The notes below the pieces were generated by a model, which had not been told where the DNA came from, searched no databases, and saw only the letters and a list, made by a program, of their open reading frames with translations. Shown here piece after piece: positions 7,925 to 16,120 of a stretch of 64,000 nt of DNA. Position numbers and translations under genes: made by a program. Source of the DNA: Bacteroidia bacterium (GTDB lineage Bacteria > Bacteroidota > Bacteroidia > SpSt-205); NCBI GenBank assembly GCA_026414975.1, contig JAOAHZ010000001.1:1-64000 (forward strand), read 5' to 3'. Positions within the stretch are counted from its first letter, which is position 1, and the number at the start of each line of letters is the position of its first letter.

Positions 7925-8992
7925 TTACCAGCGGCTGCGTCTGAGCCAGACCCCGATGGGATACACAGTCTGAACGACAAGCAAAATCCAGTCAAAGGCT
8001 AAAGCCATCCAGGCTTGAGGGGACCGCACAATCCAGAGCGCGCAGCTCTTAGCCAGGGGAGGTCCAAACAGCGCCACAGGAGAGAAGGCCGCCAAAGGAA
8101 GGAGCACGAGCTGTAAAAAAGGGATCACAGCCAAAGATGCACGAAGCCAACGAGAGTAGTATCGAGCCGTCTGAAGGTGACGCCACTTCCGATTGAGAGC
8201 TGCTCTAAAGGTGCGAGGCGCATACGAATAAGATGTAGCTTCTCTGATGCCGACTGCATGCCGCGGTACAAGCTGAAGTGTCAAATCATCGTCGCCTGAG
8301 ATAACTTCCCGCCAGGCGTACAGGCCAGCTATAAGCCATTGTCGCCTAATAGCCCACCCCCGACCTGTACTCATGTAGGGAAAACTCCATGCGGCACGCC
8401 CCATACACTCCACCTGAACTATGGCCGCCTCATACGCAGCGAAATGACTAATAAGCCCCCCTGCCCCCTGAAGCCATGCCCACCCAACTAAGGCCTTTTC
8501 ATTCTCAGACACTTTCCCCATCAGGGCAGAAAGCCAGTTAGCTCGTACTATCACATCCGCATCGGCGACAATGCACCACTCATAGCGAGCTATTTGTGCG
8601 GCTCGCCATAGAGCGTACTTCTTGGGCGACCAAGGAGGGATGGAGGTTGCTATTTCTACCCAACGCAGAGAGAGCTTATCTACATATCTCTCAGCAATAG
8701 ACTTCGTAGCGTCGGTGCATCGGTCTAAGGCGATGATGACTTCATAGGGCGCTGGGTAGTCCTGACACGAAAGACTTGCTAAAAGTCCATCTAAGGTTTC
8801 CTCAGCGTTATGGGCAGGTATCAAAATAGAAACCGCTGGGGCTCTCCATGAAGCCTCTCCCGCTGAATAGGAGCAAGCCACCGCCGCCCGCACTGAGAGA
8901 AGAATCCAATACAAGCTCACTATGCCTGAAATCCCGTAGCTTAGAAAGGATGCGAGGGCTTCTGAGTCTAGGGCTTCTATCCAGTTTAGCAT
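7925..8992 (-). CDS. Membrane glycosyltransferase, family 2
   Basis: A 355-residue enzyme predicted to move a sugar from an activated donor to a lipid or polysaccharide at the inner membrane. An N-terminal hydrophobic segment (about residues 18-40) precedes the GT-A domain, which opens VSILIPAHNAEETL. The metal-binding DAD is in VADADVIVRANW, and an acidic GDDD lies in ISGDDDLTLQLVPRHAVG, followed by an RKWRHLQTARYY region in place of QxxRW. Two or three C-terminal membrane segments follow (about 280-350). Its 5' end overlaps the divergent phospholipase-like gene by 43 bases, so a later start is possible. Confidence 0.85.
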   Translation of the reverse strand: MLNWIEALDSEALASFLSYGISGIVSLYWILLSVRAAVACSYSAGEASWRAPAVSILIPAHNAEETLDGLLASLSCQDYPAPYEVIIALDRCTDATKSIAERYVDKLSLRWVEIATSIPPWSPKKYALWRAAQIARYEWCIVADADVIVRANWLSALMGKVSENEKALVGWAWLQGAGGLISHFAAYEAAIVQVECMGRAAWSFPYMSTGRGWAIRRQWLIAGLYAWREVISGDDDLTLQLVPRHAVGIREATSYSYAPRTFRAALNRKWRHLQTARYYSRWLRASLAVIPFLQLVLLPLAAFSPVALFGPPLAKSCALWIVRSPQAWMALAFDWILLVVQTVYPIGVWLRRSRW

Positions 8993-9961
8993 GGAGCTGG
9001 GGCTTCTGGGCTCACCGCCGCATTAACCGCATGGCTGTCTTTGCTCTGCCAGAGACACTCTTTGCTTTTTACCGCTTGCACATAGATCATGTAACCCGCC
9101 AGGCGACCAAGCCAGATGAGCGTCGCATGGCCTTTATCTGGGAGCCGCCGCGACACTACATAGACTTGGACCGCTATCCACCTCGCCTTCCTCGTCTGTG
9201 GAGAGAGGCAGTAGCCCTTCTCTCGGAGGATACCCTGAATGTCCATGGTATCCTGCCGTGGCATTTGGAGCAGGCCTTCTGGGAGCTTGTAGAAGCCTTT
9301 CGGTATCAAGATGCTCCCCGAATCCTGCGACTCTCTGCCGAAATAGGCCATTATTTGGGAGATGCCCATGTACCCCTTCACACCACCGCAAACTACAACG
9401 GACAGCTCACAGACCAACATGGCGTCCATGCCTTATGGGAGTCACTTATTCCAGAGCAGTATGGCGAGTCCTATGACTACTGGGTGGGACCCGCCCGACT
9501 CTGGCACAGCGTTCAAGATACGCTTTGGACTATCGTCTATGAAAGCCACAATCTGGTAGAGAGCGTACTAAGTGCAGAGCGGCACGCCACCCATCGGGTA
9601 GGGGAGGAGCGCAAATACACCTACCGTCTCCGTGGGAAGCAGACCATCCGCAGCTACTCAGAGGTATTTTTGAGGACCTATCATACTCTTTTGGAAGGTA
9701 TGGTAGAACAGCGCCTAAGACTTGCAATCCATCGCCTATCGAGCCTTTGGCTCACCGCTTGGCACTTAGCTGGACGGCCGAGCCTCCCTTCTCAGATAAT
9801 AGCACCCGAAGACGATTTGGCGCCGGACTCGGTTTATTTAGACCCTCGGTGCGGAGAGAGTACAAGTTTTCACCCTCATCGTAGAAAACTCAGCGAAGAT
9901 AGCGATGGCTTCTCTCTGGGCGAGGGAGCTTCGGCTGATAACGTATATTCGCCGCTCATGA
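8950..9961 (+). pseudogene. Zinc-dependent phospholipase C / S1-P1 nuclease-like secreted protein, apparently frameshifted near its 3' end
   Basis: Secreted metalloenzyme of the phospholipase C / P1 nuclease fold. The signal peptide MRGLLSLGLLSSLAWS leaves mature N-terminal WGFWAHRRINR, where the first Trp and a His ligate zinc in this fold. Further ligand motifs are HYIDLDRY and the HYLGDAHVPLH / GQLTDQHGVHALWES region. As given, the frame runs on through a Ser-rich, unconvincing linker (GESTSFHPHRRKLSEDSDGF) into a methyltransferase. Dropping one C from the CCC at 9843-9845 instead yields a protein-like tail (AERVQVFTLIVENSAKIAM) ending at TGA 9959-9961. That TGA overlaps the methyltransferase ATG as ATGA, the usual junction here. 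The corrected product is 336 residues. A genuine fusion remains possible. Confidence 0.7.
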
Positions 9962-10671
9962 TGGAATGGTTCTCCAGTCCGTACTATCGCCTCCTCTATG
10001 CTCATCGGGATGATAAGGAAGCCGAGGGGTTCGTTGAGACGCTTATGAGCTTTCTCAAGCTACCTGCGGGAGCTAACGCGCTGGATGCGGGCTGCGGTGA
10101 GGGGCGCTACGCTCGGGCTCTGCATAAGAAGGGACTTTCGGTGGATGCCGTGGATATAGCTGTGACTCATCCCCATCTCCCAAAGGAGGTCCGGTTTTTC
10201 CATGCAGACCTCCGAACTTGGAGCCCAAGCCATTCCTATCACCTAATTGGCAGCTTTTTTACCAGCTTGAGCATAGGCATGGAACGCTGGGAAGAAGTAA
10301 GGGAACTAGTCAGCCGTTTCGCCAAATGGCTCCTACCTCAGGGCTGGCTTGTCATAGATTATCTCAACATTTATCAGCGTAACCCCCTATCCCGAGAAGA
10401 GCGACTCATTCAAGAACATTTATTCTACATAGAGCGCTGGCAGGATAACCTCCATCTGTACAAACGCATTACGATTCGTCCGCTTGACAAGGAGGGGCCG
10501 CCGCATACCTTTGAAGAACGCATTTTGAAACTCACCCAAGGCGACCTGTATCAAATAATACAGAGGGCAGGGCTACTCCCTATAACGACTTGGGGCGATT
10601 ACGAGGGCCATCCTTTCCATCCGACTCATAGTCCCCGACTGATCGTACTTGCTCAGAAGCCTGTATCTTAG
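9958..10671 (+). CDS. Class I SAM-dependent methyltransferase
   Basis: A 237-residue protein beginning MMEWFSSPYYRLLYAHRDDKE, which looks like the natural start of a stand-alone methyltransferase. Motif I is NALDAGCGEGRYARAL, motif II the acidic VDAVDIA, and motif IV lies near HADLRTWSP. The tail ends in strand-rich VLAQKPVS. The ORF track shows it as the C-terminal part of the phospholipase-like ORF; I separate the two because an ATGA junction appears if a one-base frameshift upstream is corrected. Methyl acceptor unknown. The Nudix gene follows five bases later. Confidence 0.75.
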   Translation: MMEWFSSPYYRLLYAHRDDKEAEGFVETLMSFLKLPAGANALDAGCGEGRYARALHKKGLSVDAVDIAVTHPHLPKEVRFFHADLRTWSPSHSYHLIGSFFTSLSIGMERWEEVRELVSRFAKWLLPQGWLVIDYLNIYQRNPLSREERLIQEHLFYIERWQDNLHLYKRITIRPLDKEGPPHTFEERILKLTQGDLYQIIQRAGLLPITTWGDYEGHPFHPTHSPRLIVLAQKPVS

Positions 10672-10675
10672 GGGA

Positions 10676-11353
10676 GTGATAAGGGTATATGCTTACGACG
10701 CTTGCTTAGAGTTAGCCAAGCTGCCGCCAAACGTCAAAGGTCTGCCCACTACGCAAGTTCTGCCAAAGGAGCGTCCCTCTCGTCTCATCTATTTGCCTTC
10801 TACCCTTGAGAAGGTACGCACCTTTCATCTACAAATCGGAGATTCCAACAAATCAAGTCATACCACTTTATATTTTCCCTCGGAGGAGGCTATTTATCGC
10901 TTTTGGGAAAGTTATCGAGCCACATTTCAAAATATCATGGCTGGCGGGGCGGTTGTGATGGATGCTGCTGGCCACCTCCTCTTCATTTGGAGAAGAGGAC
11001 GCTGGGATCTCCCTAAAGGCAAAGGCGAGCCTAACGAACCTTTGGAGCAAACCGCCCAGCGAGAGCTCAAAGAGGAAACAGGCTTAGATTGCGCCGTACT
11101 AGAGCAGTATCTAACTTCTACCTTTCACATTTATACCGAATCCGGTCAGTATATCCTGAAGGAAACGCGCTGGTACCTTTTTCGGTGCTTGGAGACCCGA
11201 CCGACCATTCAGGTGCAGACTGAAGAAGGCATTCAAGGGTACAGATGGGTCTCTCCCAGTGAAGTTCCCTTTCTGTATCCTCGATCGTATGGCACCATTC
11301 AAGATGTGATAGAACATGTACTGCGCGAGATTCGTCCTGCCTCTTCGTCATAA
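10676..11353 (+). CDS. NUDIX hydrolase
   Basis: A 225-residue hydrolase of nucleoside diphosphates linked to some other moiety. The Nudix box is complete: GKGEPNEPLEQTAQRELKEETGL, with the metal-binding REXXEE core. An extra N-terminal region of about 90 residues precedes the NUDIX fold, which starts near AGGAVVMDAAGHLLFIWRRGRWDLPKGKG; this layout is common in Bacteroidota. I prefer GTG 10676 (preceded by aggggA) over the track's 10649, which overlaps the methyltransferase. Its 3' end overlaps folP by 38 bases. Substrate not predictable. Confidence 0.85.
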   Translation: MIRVYAYDACLELAKLPPNVKGLPTTQVLPKERPSRLIYLPSTLEKVRTFHLQIGDSNKSSHTTLYFPSEEAIYRFWESYRATFQNIMAGGAVVMDAAGHLLFIWRRGRWDLPKGKGEPNEPLEQTAQRELKEETGLDCAVLEQYLTSTFHIYTESGQYILKETRWYLFRCLETRPTIQVQTEEGIQGYRWVSPSEVPFLYPRSYGTIQDVIEHVLREIRPASSS

Positions 11354-12167
11354 AGCCTATCCTTTGTATCCACCTCGCATCTTAGGTATTATCAATGTAA
11401 CGCCAGACTCCTTTTCAGATGGAGGCGAAGCCTATACGCCTGAAGCGGCCTTACGCCGAGCCGATCAGCTAATCCAAGAGGGAGCAGATATATTAGACAT
11501 AGGGGCTGTCTCTACCCGCCCCGGCGCCCCTGAAGTAGATGAAGAGGAAGAGCTGCGTCGTCTCCTTCCCGCCCTACGGCTTATCCGACGGACTTTTCCC
11601 GATAAGCCTATCAGTGTAGATACTTACCGCGGCACGGTGGCTCGCATCGCTTTAGAGGAAGGAGCGGACATGATAAACGACATTTCAGGGGGGGCCTTTT
11701 GTCCTACCCTTTGGGAGGTTATCGCTCATTATAGAGTCCCTTACGTTCTCATGCACATCAAAGGCACACCCCAAACCATGCAGCATAATCCCACTTACAC
11801 GGATGTAGTCCAAGAGGTTTGGACTTATTTTGTGGAAAAGCTAAATGCCCTTCGGACCTTAGGCATACAAGATGTGATAATAGACCCGGGGTTTGGATTT
11901 GGTAAAGCTTTATCGCATAACTACGCCCTCTTCCAAGCCATACCAATGTTTCGGCGACTGGAGCGTCCCATCTTGATAGGGATTTCGCGCAAATCCATGC
12001 TTTGGCGCCCTTTAGGAGAGACACCTCGTACTGTTTTACCTGCCATGACCGCCCTTCACTGGGAAGCCTTGAGGAAAGGGGTATGCCTCTTACGTGTTCA
12101 TGATGTAGCTCCTGCTCGTCAGCTTGTTTCCCTCCTGACCTTATGGAACTCTTCCGAATCGGCCTAA
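11316..12167 (+). CDS. folP: Dihydropteroate synthase
   Basis: Condenses p-aminobenzoate with 6-hydroxymethyl-7,8-dihydropterin diphosphate in folate synthesis. The 283-residue TIM barrel has the two family signatures: ILGIINVTPDSFSDGG near the N-terminus, and ADILDIGAVSTRPGA. NDISGG, the VLMHIKGTPQTMQ loop, IIDPGFGFGK and the C-terminal LRVHDV follow. The order folP-cdaA is conserved in Bacteroidota. Its product acts immediately after FolK, encoded about 15 kb away. Confidence 0.95.
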   Translation: MYCARFVLPLRHKAYPLYPPRILGIINVTPDSFSDGGEAYTPEAALRRADQLIQEGADILDIGAVSTRPGAPEVDEEEELRRLLPALRLIRRTFPDKPISVDTYRGTVARIALEEGADMINDISGGAFCPTLWEVIAHYRVPYVLMHIKGTPQTMQHNPTYTDVVQEVWTYFVEKLNALRTLGIQDVIIDPGFGFGKALSHNYALFQAIPMFRRLERPILIGISRKSMLWRPLGETPRTVLPAMTALHWEALRKGVCLLRVHDVAPARQLVSLLTLWNSSESA

Positions 12168-12916
12168 TCCCTATCACATGGCAAGATATTGCCGATGTAA
12201 TCTTACTTGCAATCGGGCTGTATTTCATCTTACGATGGTTCTACCGAAGCAACCTGCTCGGCGTTGCCATCCTTATGCTGCTTTTGATCTTGTTTCAGAA
12301 AGGGGTAGCCTTCTTGGGGCTAACCACCGTCGCTTTTGCCCTACGGAATGCCCTATTTTGGATTGGAGTATTTTTAGCGGTGATATTAGCCCCTGAACTC
12401 CGCCGCTGGGTGTATGGGCTGCGTCCGTTTGGGGGCCTAAAGCTCTTCCGGAAAGATGTATTTCCTGAGGAGAAAGTTGAAAAAATCGCCGAAGAGCTCA
12501 CCGAAGGTCTGCAAATCCTCTCTAAAAACGGCTTAGGTGCTTTGATAGTGATAGAAGGCCAAGATGACCTGAGTAGCTATGCTCAGACGGGTGATGCTCT
12601 ACAAATGCCCGTGGAAGCGCGCATGTTCTTGGCTATCTTTGAGAGAAAAAGCCCCCTTCACGATGGAGCTTGCATTGTACGAGGAGATAAGATTGTAGCG
12701 GCTCGGTGCACCCTTCCCCTGAGTGACCGCTTAGACCTGCCTCAAACCTACGGACAGCGACATCGGGCGGCCTTGGGTATATCGGAGCAATCTGATGCGC
12801 TTACGCTCGTAGTATCCGAGGAGACTGGTAGCCTCTCTATCGCTTATCGAGGAGAGCTGACCCGCTTGCCGATTATAGAGATTCGGCGACGAATCGTTCA
12901 GTTTTACCTTAGCTAA
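12143..12916 (+). CDS. cdaA: Diadenylate cyclase CdaA
   Basis: Membrane-bound enzyme making the second messenger c-di-AMP from two ATP. Three N-terminal membrane helices (about residues 10-85) precede the DisA_N (DAC) domain. That domain contains SPLHDGACIVRG (DGA motif) and GQRHRAALGISEQSDA (RHR motif), both needed for catalysis. At 257 residues it has the normal CdaA length. It overlaps folP by 25 bases, the standard pairing in this phylum. No YbbR-type regulator gene is adjacent. Confidence 0.94.
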   Translation: MELFRIGLIPITWQDIADVILLAIGLYFILRWFYRSNLLGVAILMLLLILFQKGVAFLGLTTVAFALRNALFWIGVFLAVILAPELRRWVYGLRPFGGLKLFRKDVFPEEKVEKIAEELTEGLQILSKNGLGALIVIEGQDDLSSYAQTGDALQMPVEARMFLAIFERKSPLHDGACIVRGDKIVAARCTLPLSDRLDLPQTYGQRHRAALGISEQSDALTLVVSEETGSLSIAYRGELTRLPIIEIRRRIVQFYLS

Positions 12917-13606
12917 ATGCCTGTTGCCGTCGTCACTGGTTGCACCCGAGGCATCGGCTACGCTATCGCTAATCGCCTCCAAAAAGCCTACACCATCGTA
13001 GGCTGTGGAAGTACCCCCGCTCTCGTGGAGGAAGTGCGGCAAAAGCATCCTCAGTGGGACGTACGAGTCCATGACCTCAGCCAGAAAGCCGAGGCTAAGG
13101 CCTTTGCAGCCTACATTCAGACAGCATATCCTTCCATTGACCTGTTGATCAATAATGCCGGACGCTTCATACCCGGGCAAATCGCCACTGAGCCAGATGA
13201 GGTATATGAAGCAATGATGTCAGTCAATCTTAGCAGCGCTTACTACCTCACTAAAGGGCTTCTGCCAGTATTTATGGCACAGCGCCGCGGCCTAATCATC
13301 AACATCGCTTCCGTAGCCAGCCTAATGGCTTATCCCAATGGAAGCGCCTACAGCATAGCAAAGGCAGGACTGCTCGCCTTGTCACGGAACCTCCGAGAAC
13401 AGCTCAAGCCTTATCAAGTGGGCGTTACAGCACTCTTACTGGGGGCAACCCTCACTCAGTCTTGGGAAGGAAGCCTTTATCCCCCTGAGCGGTTTATTCC
13501 TTGCGAAGCTGTAGCCGACTTAATTTGGGCGCTTACCCAGCTTCCCCATCAGGCAGTCGTAGAGGAGGTTATCATGCGTCCTATGCTGGGAGATATCCTA
13601 AGCTAA
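12917..13606 (+). CDS. Short-chain dehydrogenase/reductase
   Basis: A 229-residue NAD(P)-dependent oxidoreductase of the classical SDR family. The cofactor motif TGCTRGIGYAIA is at residues 8-19, and NNAG precedes the catalytic residues. The active-site Ser is in INIASVASLMAYPNG and the YxxxK pair in SAYSIAKAGLLAL. The closest described group resembles 3-oxoacyl-ACP reductases and sepiapterin-type SDRs; the substrate cannot be read from sequence. It starts directly after the cdaA stop, so it belongs to the folP-cdaA transcript. Confidence 0.85.
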   Translation: MPVAVVTGCTRGIGYAIANRLQKAYTIVGCGSTPALVEEVRQKHPQWDVRVHDLSQKAEAKAFAAYIQTAYPSIDLLINNAGRFIPGQIATEPDEVYEAMMSVNLSSAYYLTKGLLPVFMAQRRGLIINIASVASLMAYPNGSAYSIAKAGLLALSRNLREQLKPYQVGVTALLLGATLTQSWEGSLYPPERFIPCEAVADLIWALTQLPHQAVVEEVIMRPMLGDILS

Positions 13607-13678
13607 CGGAGCCCCCAGGTACGCCGTAAGCCAAGATTTCGTGTAACGCCCCCCACTTTATCTCGCCACCCCAGCCTA

Positions 13679-14164
13679 TTAGAACTCGTCCATTCCGCCC
13701 GTTACCTGCTGCTCTATTTCATCGGCTACACCAGCGACACCAGCACACACTGACCGTATGAAGGTTGGCTTCAAGGAGGAGAGCGGTACTTTGACCTTGA
13801 AGATAGCATACACAAGACCCTCCCCATAAACAATCTCCCATCCACCTACTTTGCGCTTCGTCCCGTCTGTAGATAGAAGGAGCAAAGTTTCTCGAGAAAC
13901 TTCGCTGCCCTTATAGGCAGGAGACCATATTTCTACGATAGACTCTTCTCCAAACTGCTCTACTTTTGATAAAATGAAAACCATTTGGGTGCGTTCGTTG
14001 CTCACCTCAAAGGTCATTCTGAAATCGCCTTCTTCATCCACGGTGTAGCTTAGCTGAGCCTTATCAAGGATGCGTTTGATTTGAGGATTTTGGGCCAAAC
14101 AAATGCTCAGCTTTACGGCACTCAGCACAAACGCTATTTTTAGGACATGCAGGCCGACAGGCAT
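13679..14164 (-). CDS. Secreted protein, paralogue of next gene (YbjN-like pattern)
   Basis: A 161-residue protein with a signal peptide ending SICLAQ. After it comes QIKRILDKAQLSYTVDEEGD, then strands (FRMTFEVSNERTQMVFILS, IVEIWSPAYKGS) and a C-terminal helix (FIRSVCAGVAGVADEIEQQ). Helix followed by y-v-D-x-DGD and strands resembles the YbjN / secretion-chaperone-like fold, but this is only a pattern match. It shares its layout and many positions with the gene three bases upstream, so the pair is a tandem duplication. Function unknown. Confidence 0.75.
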   Translation of the reverse strand: MPVGLHVLKIAFVLSAVKLSICLAQNPQIKRILDKAQLSYTVDEEGDFRMTFEVSNERTQMVFILSKVEQFGEESIVEIWSPAYKGSEVSRETLLLLSTDGTKRKVGGWEIVYGEGLVYAIFKVKVPLSSLKPTFIRSVCAGVAGVADEIEQQVTGGMDEF

Positions 14165-14167
14165 AGA

Positions 14168-14650
14168 CTAAAAATCGTCTGAGTTAGGCGAGAGCTTATT
14201 TTCCATTTCATCGGCTGTCGAAACTACCCCCTCGCAGACAGCTCGGAGAAAACTCGGAGTGAGAGAGGTCAAGGGTAACTTCACCTTGAAGGCAGCAACC
14301 TTTCCTCGGGGTGAGGAGGCTACTTCCCAGGCCCCTATCTTTCTACCGCCGCTGTCCAACAGAAGTCTCTTTAGCATCTCCTCATCAATCTCTGGTTGGA
14401 GATAGGATGGAGACCAAATCTCAATAATAGATTCGCCTGCCATCACCTCCACGGTTGAATTAATAAACAGGACTTGGGTCCGACCAGACCTCAACCTAAA
14501 GATGAGCTTGTAATCTCCATCTTTATCCACGGTGTATTGGAGCCCAGCCTGATTGAGCAGGTCTTGAACCTTAGAGTTTTGTGCCCATACGATTCTTTCT
14601 CCAACAAGGATTAGAACGATACAGGCCCAACTTATGCCGTGGTACTTCAT
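14168..14650 (-). CDS. Secreted protein, tandem paralogue (YbjN-like pattern)
   Basis: A 160-residue protein, counting from MKYHGISWACIVLILVGERIVWAQ, a good signal peptide. The mature part begins KVQDLLNQAGLQYTVDKDGDY, then LIFRLRSGRTQVLFINSTVE, IIEIWSPSYLQPE and FLRAVCEGVVSTADEMENK, aligning block by block with its downstream neighbour. The ORF track starts at 14686, which adds MALAEGRGTVRP before the leader; I consider the ATG at 14650 more likely. Function unknown. Confidence 0.75.
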   Translation of the reverse strand: MKYHGISWACIVLILVGERIVWAQNSKVQDLLNQAGLQYTVDKDGDYKLIFRLRSGRTQVLFINSTVEVMAGESIIEIWSPSYLQPEIDEEMLKRLLLDSGGRKIGAWEVASSPRGKVAAFKVKLPLTSLTPSFLRAVCEGVVSTADEMENKLSPNSDDF

Positions 14651-14705
14651 AGGTCGAACTGTCCCCCTTCCTTCAGCCAAAGCCATGGATAGCTTATGGC
14701 ATCAA

Positions 14706-14713
14706 CAAAGTTA
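14706..14713 (-). promoter_or_regulatory. -7 box TAACTTTG for the paralogue pair
   Basis: Exact TAnnTTTG on the minus strand in the 54-base gap after nadK. It would drive the two secreted paralogues separately from nadK. Confidence 0.5.
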
Positions 14714-14740
14714 CATTTCTCAAGGGAAGGATTCATACTC

Positions 14741-15628
14741 CTATAGACCCTCTCGCCGGTCCACCCCCCAAGAGAGCCTATCCCGAAGGGTCTGAAAATA
14801 GCTGTAACTGGAAAGCTTGATGACCTTGAGAGGGGTTAGGGCACGACGCAAAGCGACAGCGGTGTGATCGGGCACCGTAACGCTGCACCCGTCTAAGGCG
14901 ATTTGCACTTGACCTGTGCGGGAGCGAAAGGTTACAGTGAGAACTCCATTATCTGGCATCACAAGAGAGCGTACAGTGAGGGAATGGGGAGCAATGGGGG
15001 TGAGAATGAAGTTGGCGCAACTGGGCGTAAGAATAGGCCCTCCACAGGCTAACGAATACGCTGTTGAACCTGTCGGCGTGGAGACGATGAGACCGTCAGC
15101 CCAATAAGTATTCACCAGCTCCCCATTCAGATACACATCCAAAAGAATCATCTCACTCGTGAGGGCTTTAGAAAAGACCACTTCATTCAGAGCGAAAGCC
15201 TCCTCCGAGCGAAATACCTCAGGTTCGGTAACGATGGCTATCAAGCTGCGCTTTTCTATGGAATAATGTCCTGAGAGAAGGGCCTCAGTGGCGCTAATAA
15301 GCTGTTGCTGGGGGATATCTGTGAGAAACCCTAGCCGTCCCGCATGAATCCCAATGAGGGGAACCCCTATGGGAGCCACCACGCGCGCCGCTTCTAAAAA
15401 CGCTCCATCCCCCCCTATCACAAAGGCTAAAGAGACCTCGGTTATCTCACTGCGCTCAGAAAAAAGCTCCACCGACAGAGGCGTTTTTTCTACCGCTTGC
15501 CAGTGCTGAGCGAAGCTCTGTTCCACCCACAGCGATATATCTCTGTCTCGGACGAACCGAAGCCAATTCTGTAAGATAGCCTGATCAATCCGGGCTGTCC
15601 AACGACCAAAGAGAGCTATAGACTTCAT
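14741..15628 (-). CDS. nadK: NAD kinase
   Basis: ATP-dependent phosphorylation of NAD to NADP in the cytosol. The 295-residue protein has the catalytic GGDG (Asp74), the LIGIHAGRLGFLTDI segment, the ALNEVVFSK Asn-Glu pair and the signature WADGLIVSTPTGSTAYSLACGGP. Length and motif order are normal. It overlaps the secreted-protein gene upstream by four bases. In other Bacteroidota nadK often precedes DUF6089-uppS-bamA; here it is about 8 kb away. Confidence 0.95.
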   Translation of the reverse strand: MKSIALFGRWTARIDQAILQNWLRFVRDRDISLWVEQSFAQHWQAVEKTPLSVELFSERSEITEVSLAFVIGGDGAFLEAARVVAPIGVPLIGIHAGRLGFLTDIPQQQLISATEALLSGHYSIEKRSLIAIVTEPEVFRSEEAFALNEVVFSKALTSEMILLDVYLNGELVNTYWADGLIVSTPTGSTAYSLACGGPILTPSCANFILTPIAPHSLTVRSLVMPDNGVLTVTFRSRTGQVQIALDGCSVTVPDHTAVALRRALTPLKVIKLSSYSYFQTLRDRLSWGVDRREGL

Positions 15629-16095
15629 CGGCTTTGAAACTCCCTGTAGGCATCTTGCTCCAGCTCGCGCTGAAGGACTAAACTTTCCAATCGGATTTCA
15701 GTATTGCGAGTGAGAATATTCTGGTCGTACAGCAAAGCCGCTTTCTGACCTACCCAACGATAGCGAGGCGCGTAGCCCTCTTGCTTGCCTCGTCCAAAGT
15801 AGGTTTCCAGTAGAACCAGGGCTGCTTCGCTGGCTTCTGGGCCCTCTATGCGAATCTGAATCGTGTGTAACTTGCCCTTGTAAAAACCATATTTGACCTC
15901 TTTGAGAGGAATTCCTTCCCATGAGGTATCAGTAGAGCTTCTATACCAAGTCTTACGCTGAAAGCTCCCCTTAGGAATAAGCCCCGAAAAGGCGCTCTGA
16001 GGCGACTCTAAGCTGCGCCCAAGTAGGCCATAGATGGAATCTATGGGGACCTGCGCTCCCAGCCAAAAGGGAAATAGAATGCATAGCAGCCGCAT
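15625..16095 (-). CDS. Hypothetical secreted protein
   Basis: A 156-residue protein with a short signal peptide (MRLLCILFPFWLGAQ) and no recognised domain. The mature part is mixed alpha/beta, with repeated strand-like stretches (EVKYGFYKGKLHTIQIRIEG, KAALLYDQNILTRNTEI). The start is set at the ATG at 16095, because the ORF-track TTG (16104) lies within a box-like TACCTTTTG. It sits between DUF2851 and nadK in one operon. I cannot assign a function. Confidence 0.7.
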   Translation of the reverse strand: MRLLCILFPFWLGAQVPIDSIYGLLGRSLESPQSAFSGLIPKGSFQRKTWYRSSTDTSWEGIPLKEVKYGFYKGKLHTIQIRIEGPEASEAALVLLETYFGRGKQEGYAPRYRWVGQKAALLYDQNILTRNTEIRLESLVLQRELEQDAYREFQSR

Positions 16096-16112
16096 AGCTG
16101 ACAAAAGGTATG

Positions 16113-16120
16113 CAAATCTA
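16113..16120 (-). promoter_or_regulatory. -7 box TAGATTTG upstream of the nadK pair
   Basis: Exact TAnnTTTG, overlapping the DUF2851 stop and 17 bases before the next ATG. A second near-match (TACCTTTTG, one base too long) follows six bases before the same ATG, so the true initiation point is uncertain. Confidence 0.35.

Noticed and set aside
8848-10671. Genuine phospholipase-methyltransferase fusion enzyme
   Set aside because: The linker is poor in protein-like features, and a one-base shift gives a better tail plus the genome's usual ATGA junction; kept as two genes, with the fusion as the less likely alternative.
12899-12919. TACCTTAG four bases before the SDR start
   Set aside because: One mismatch in the invariant TTTG part, and it lies in the last codons of cdaA within a continuous operon; coincidence is likely.
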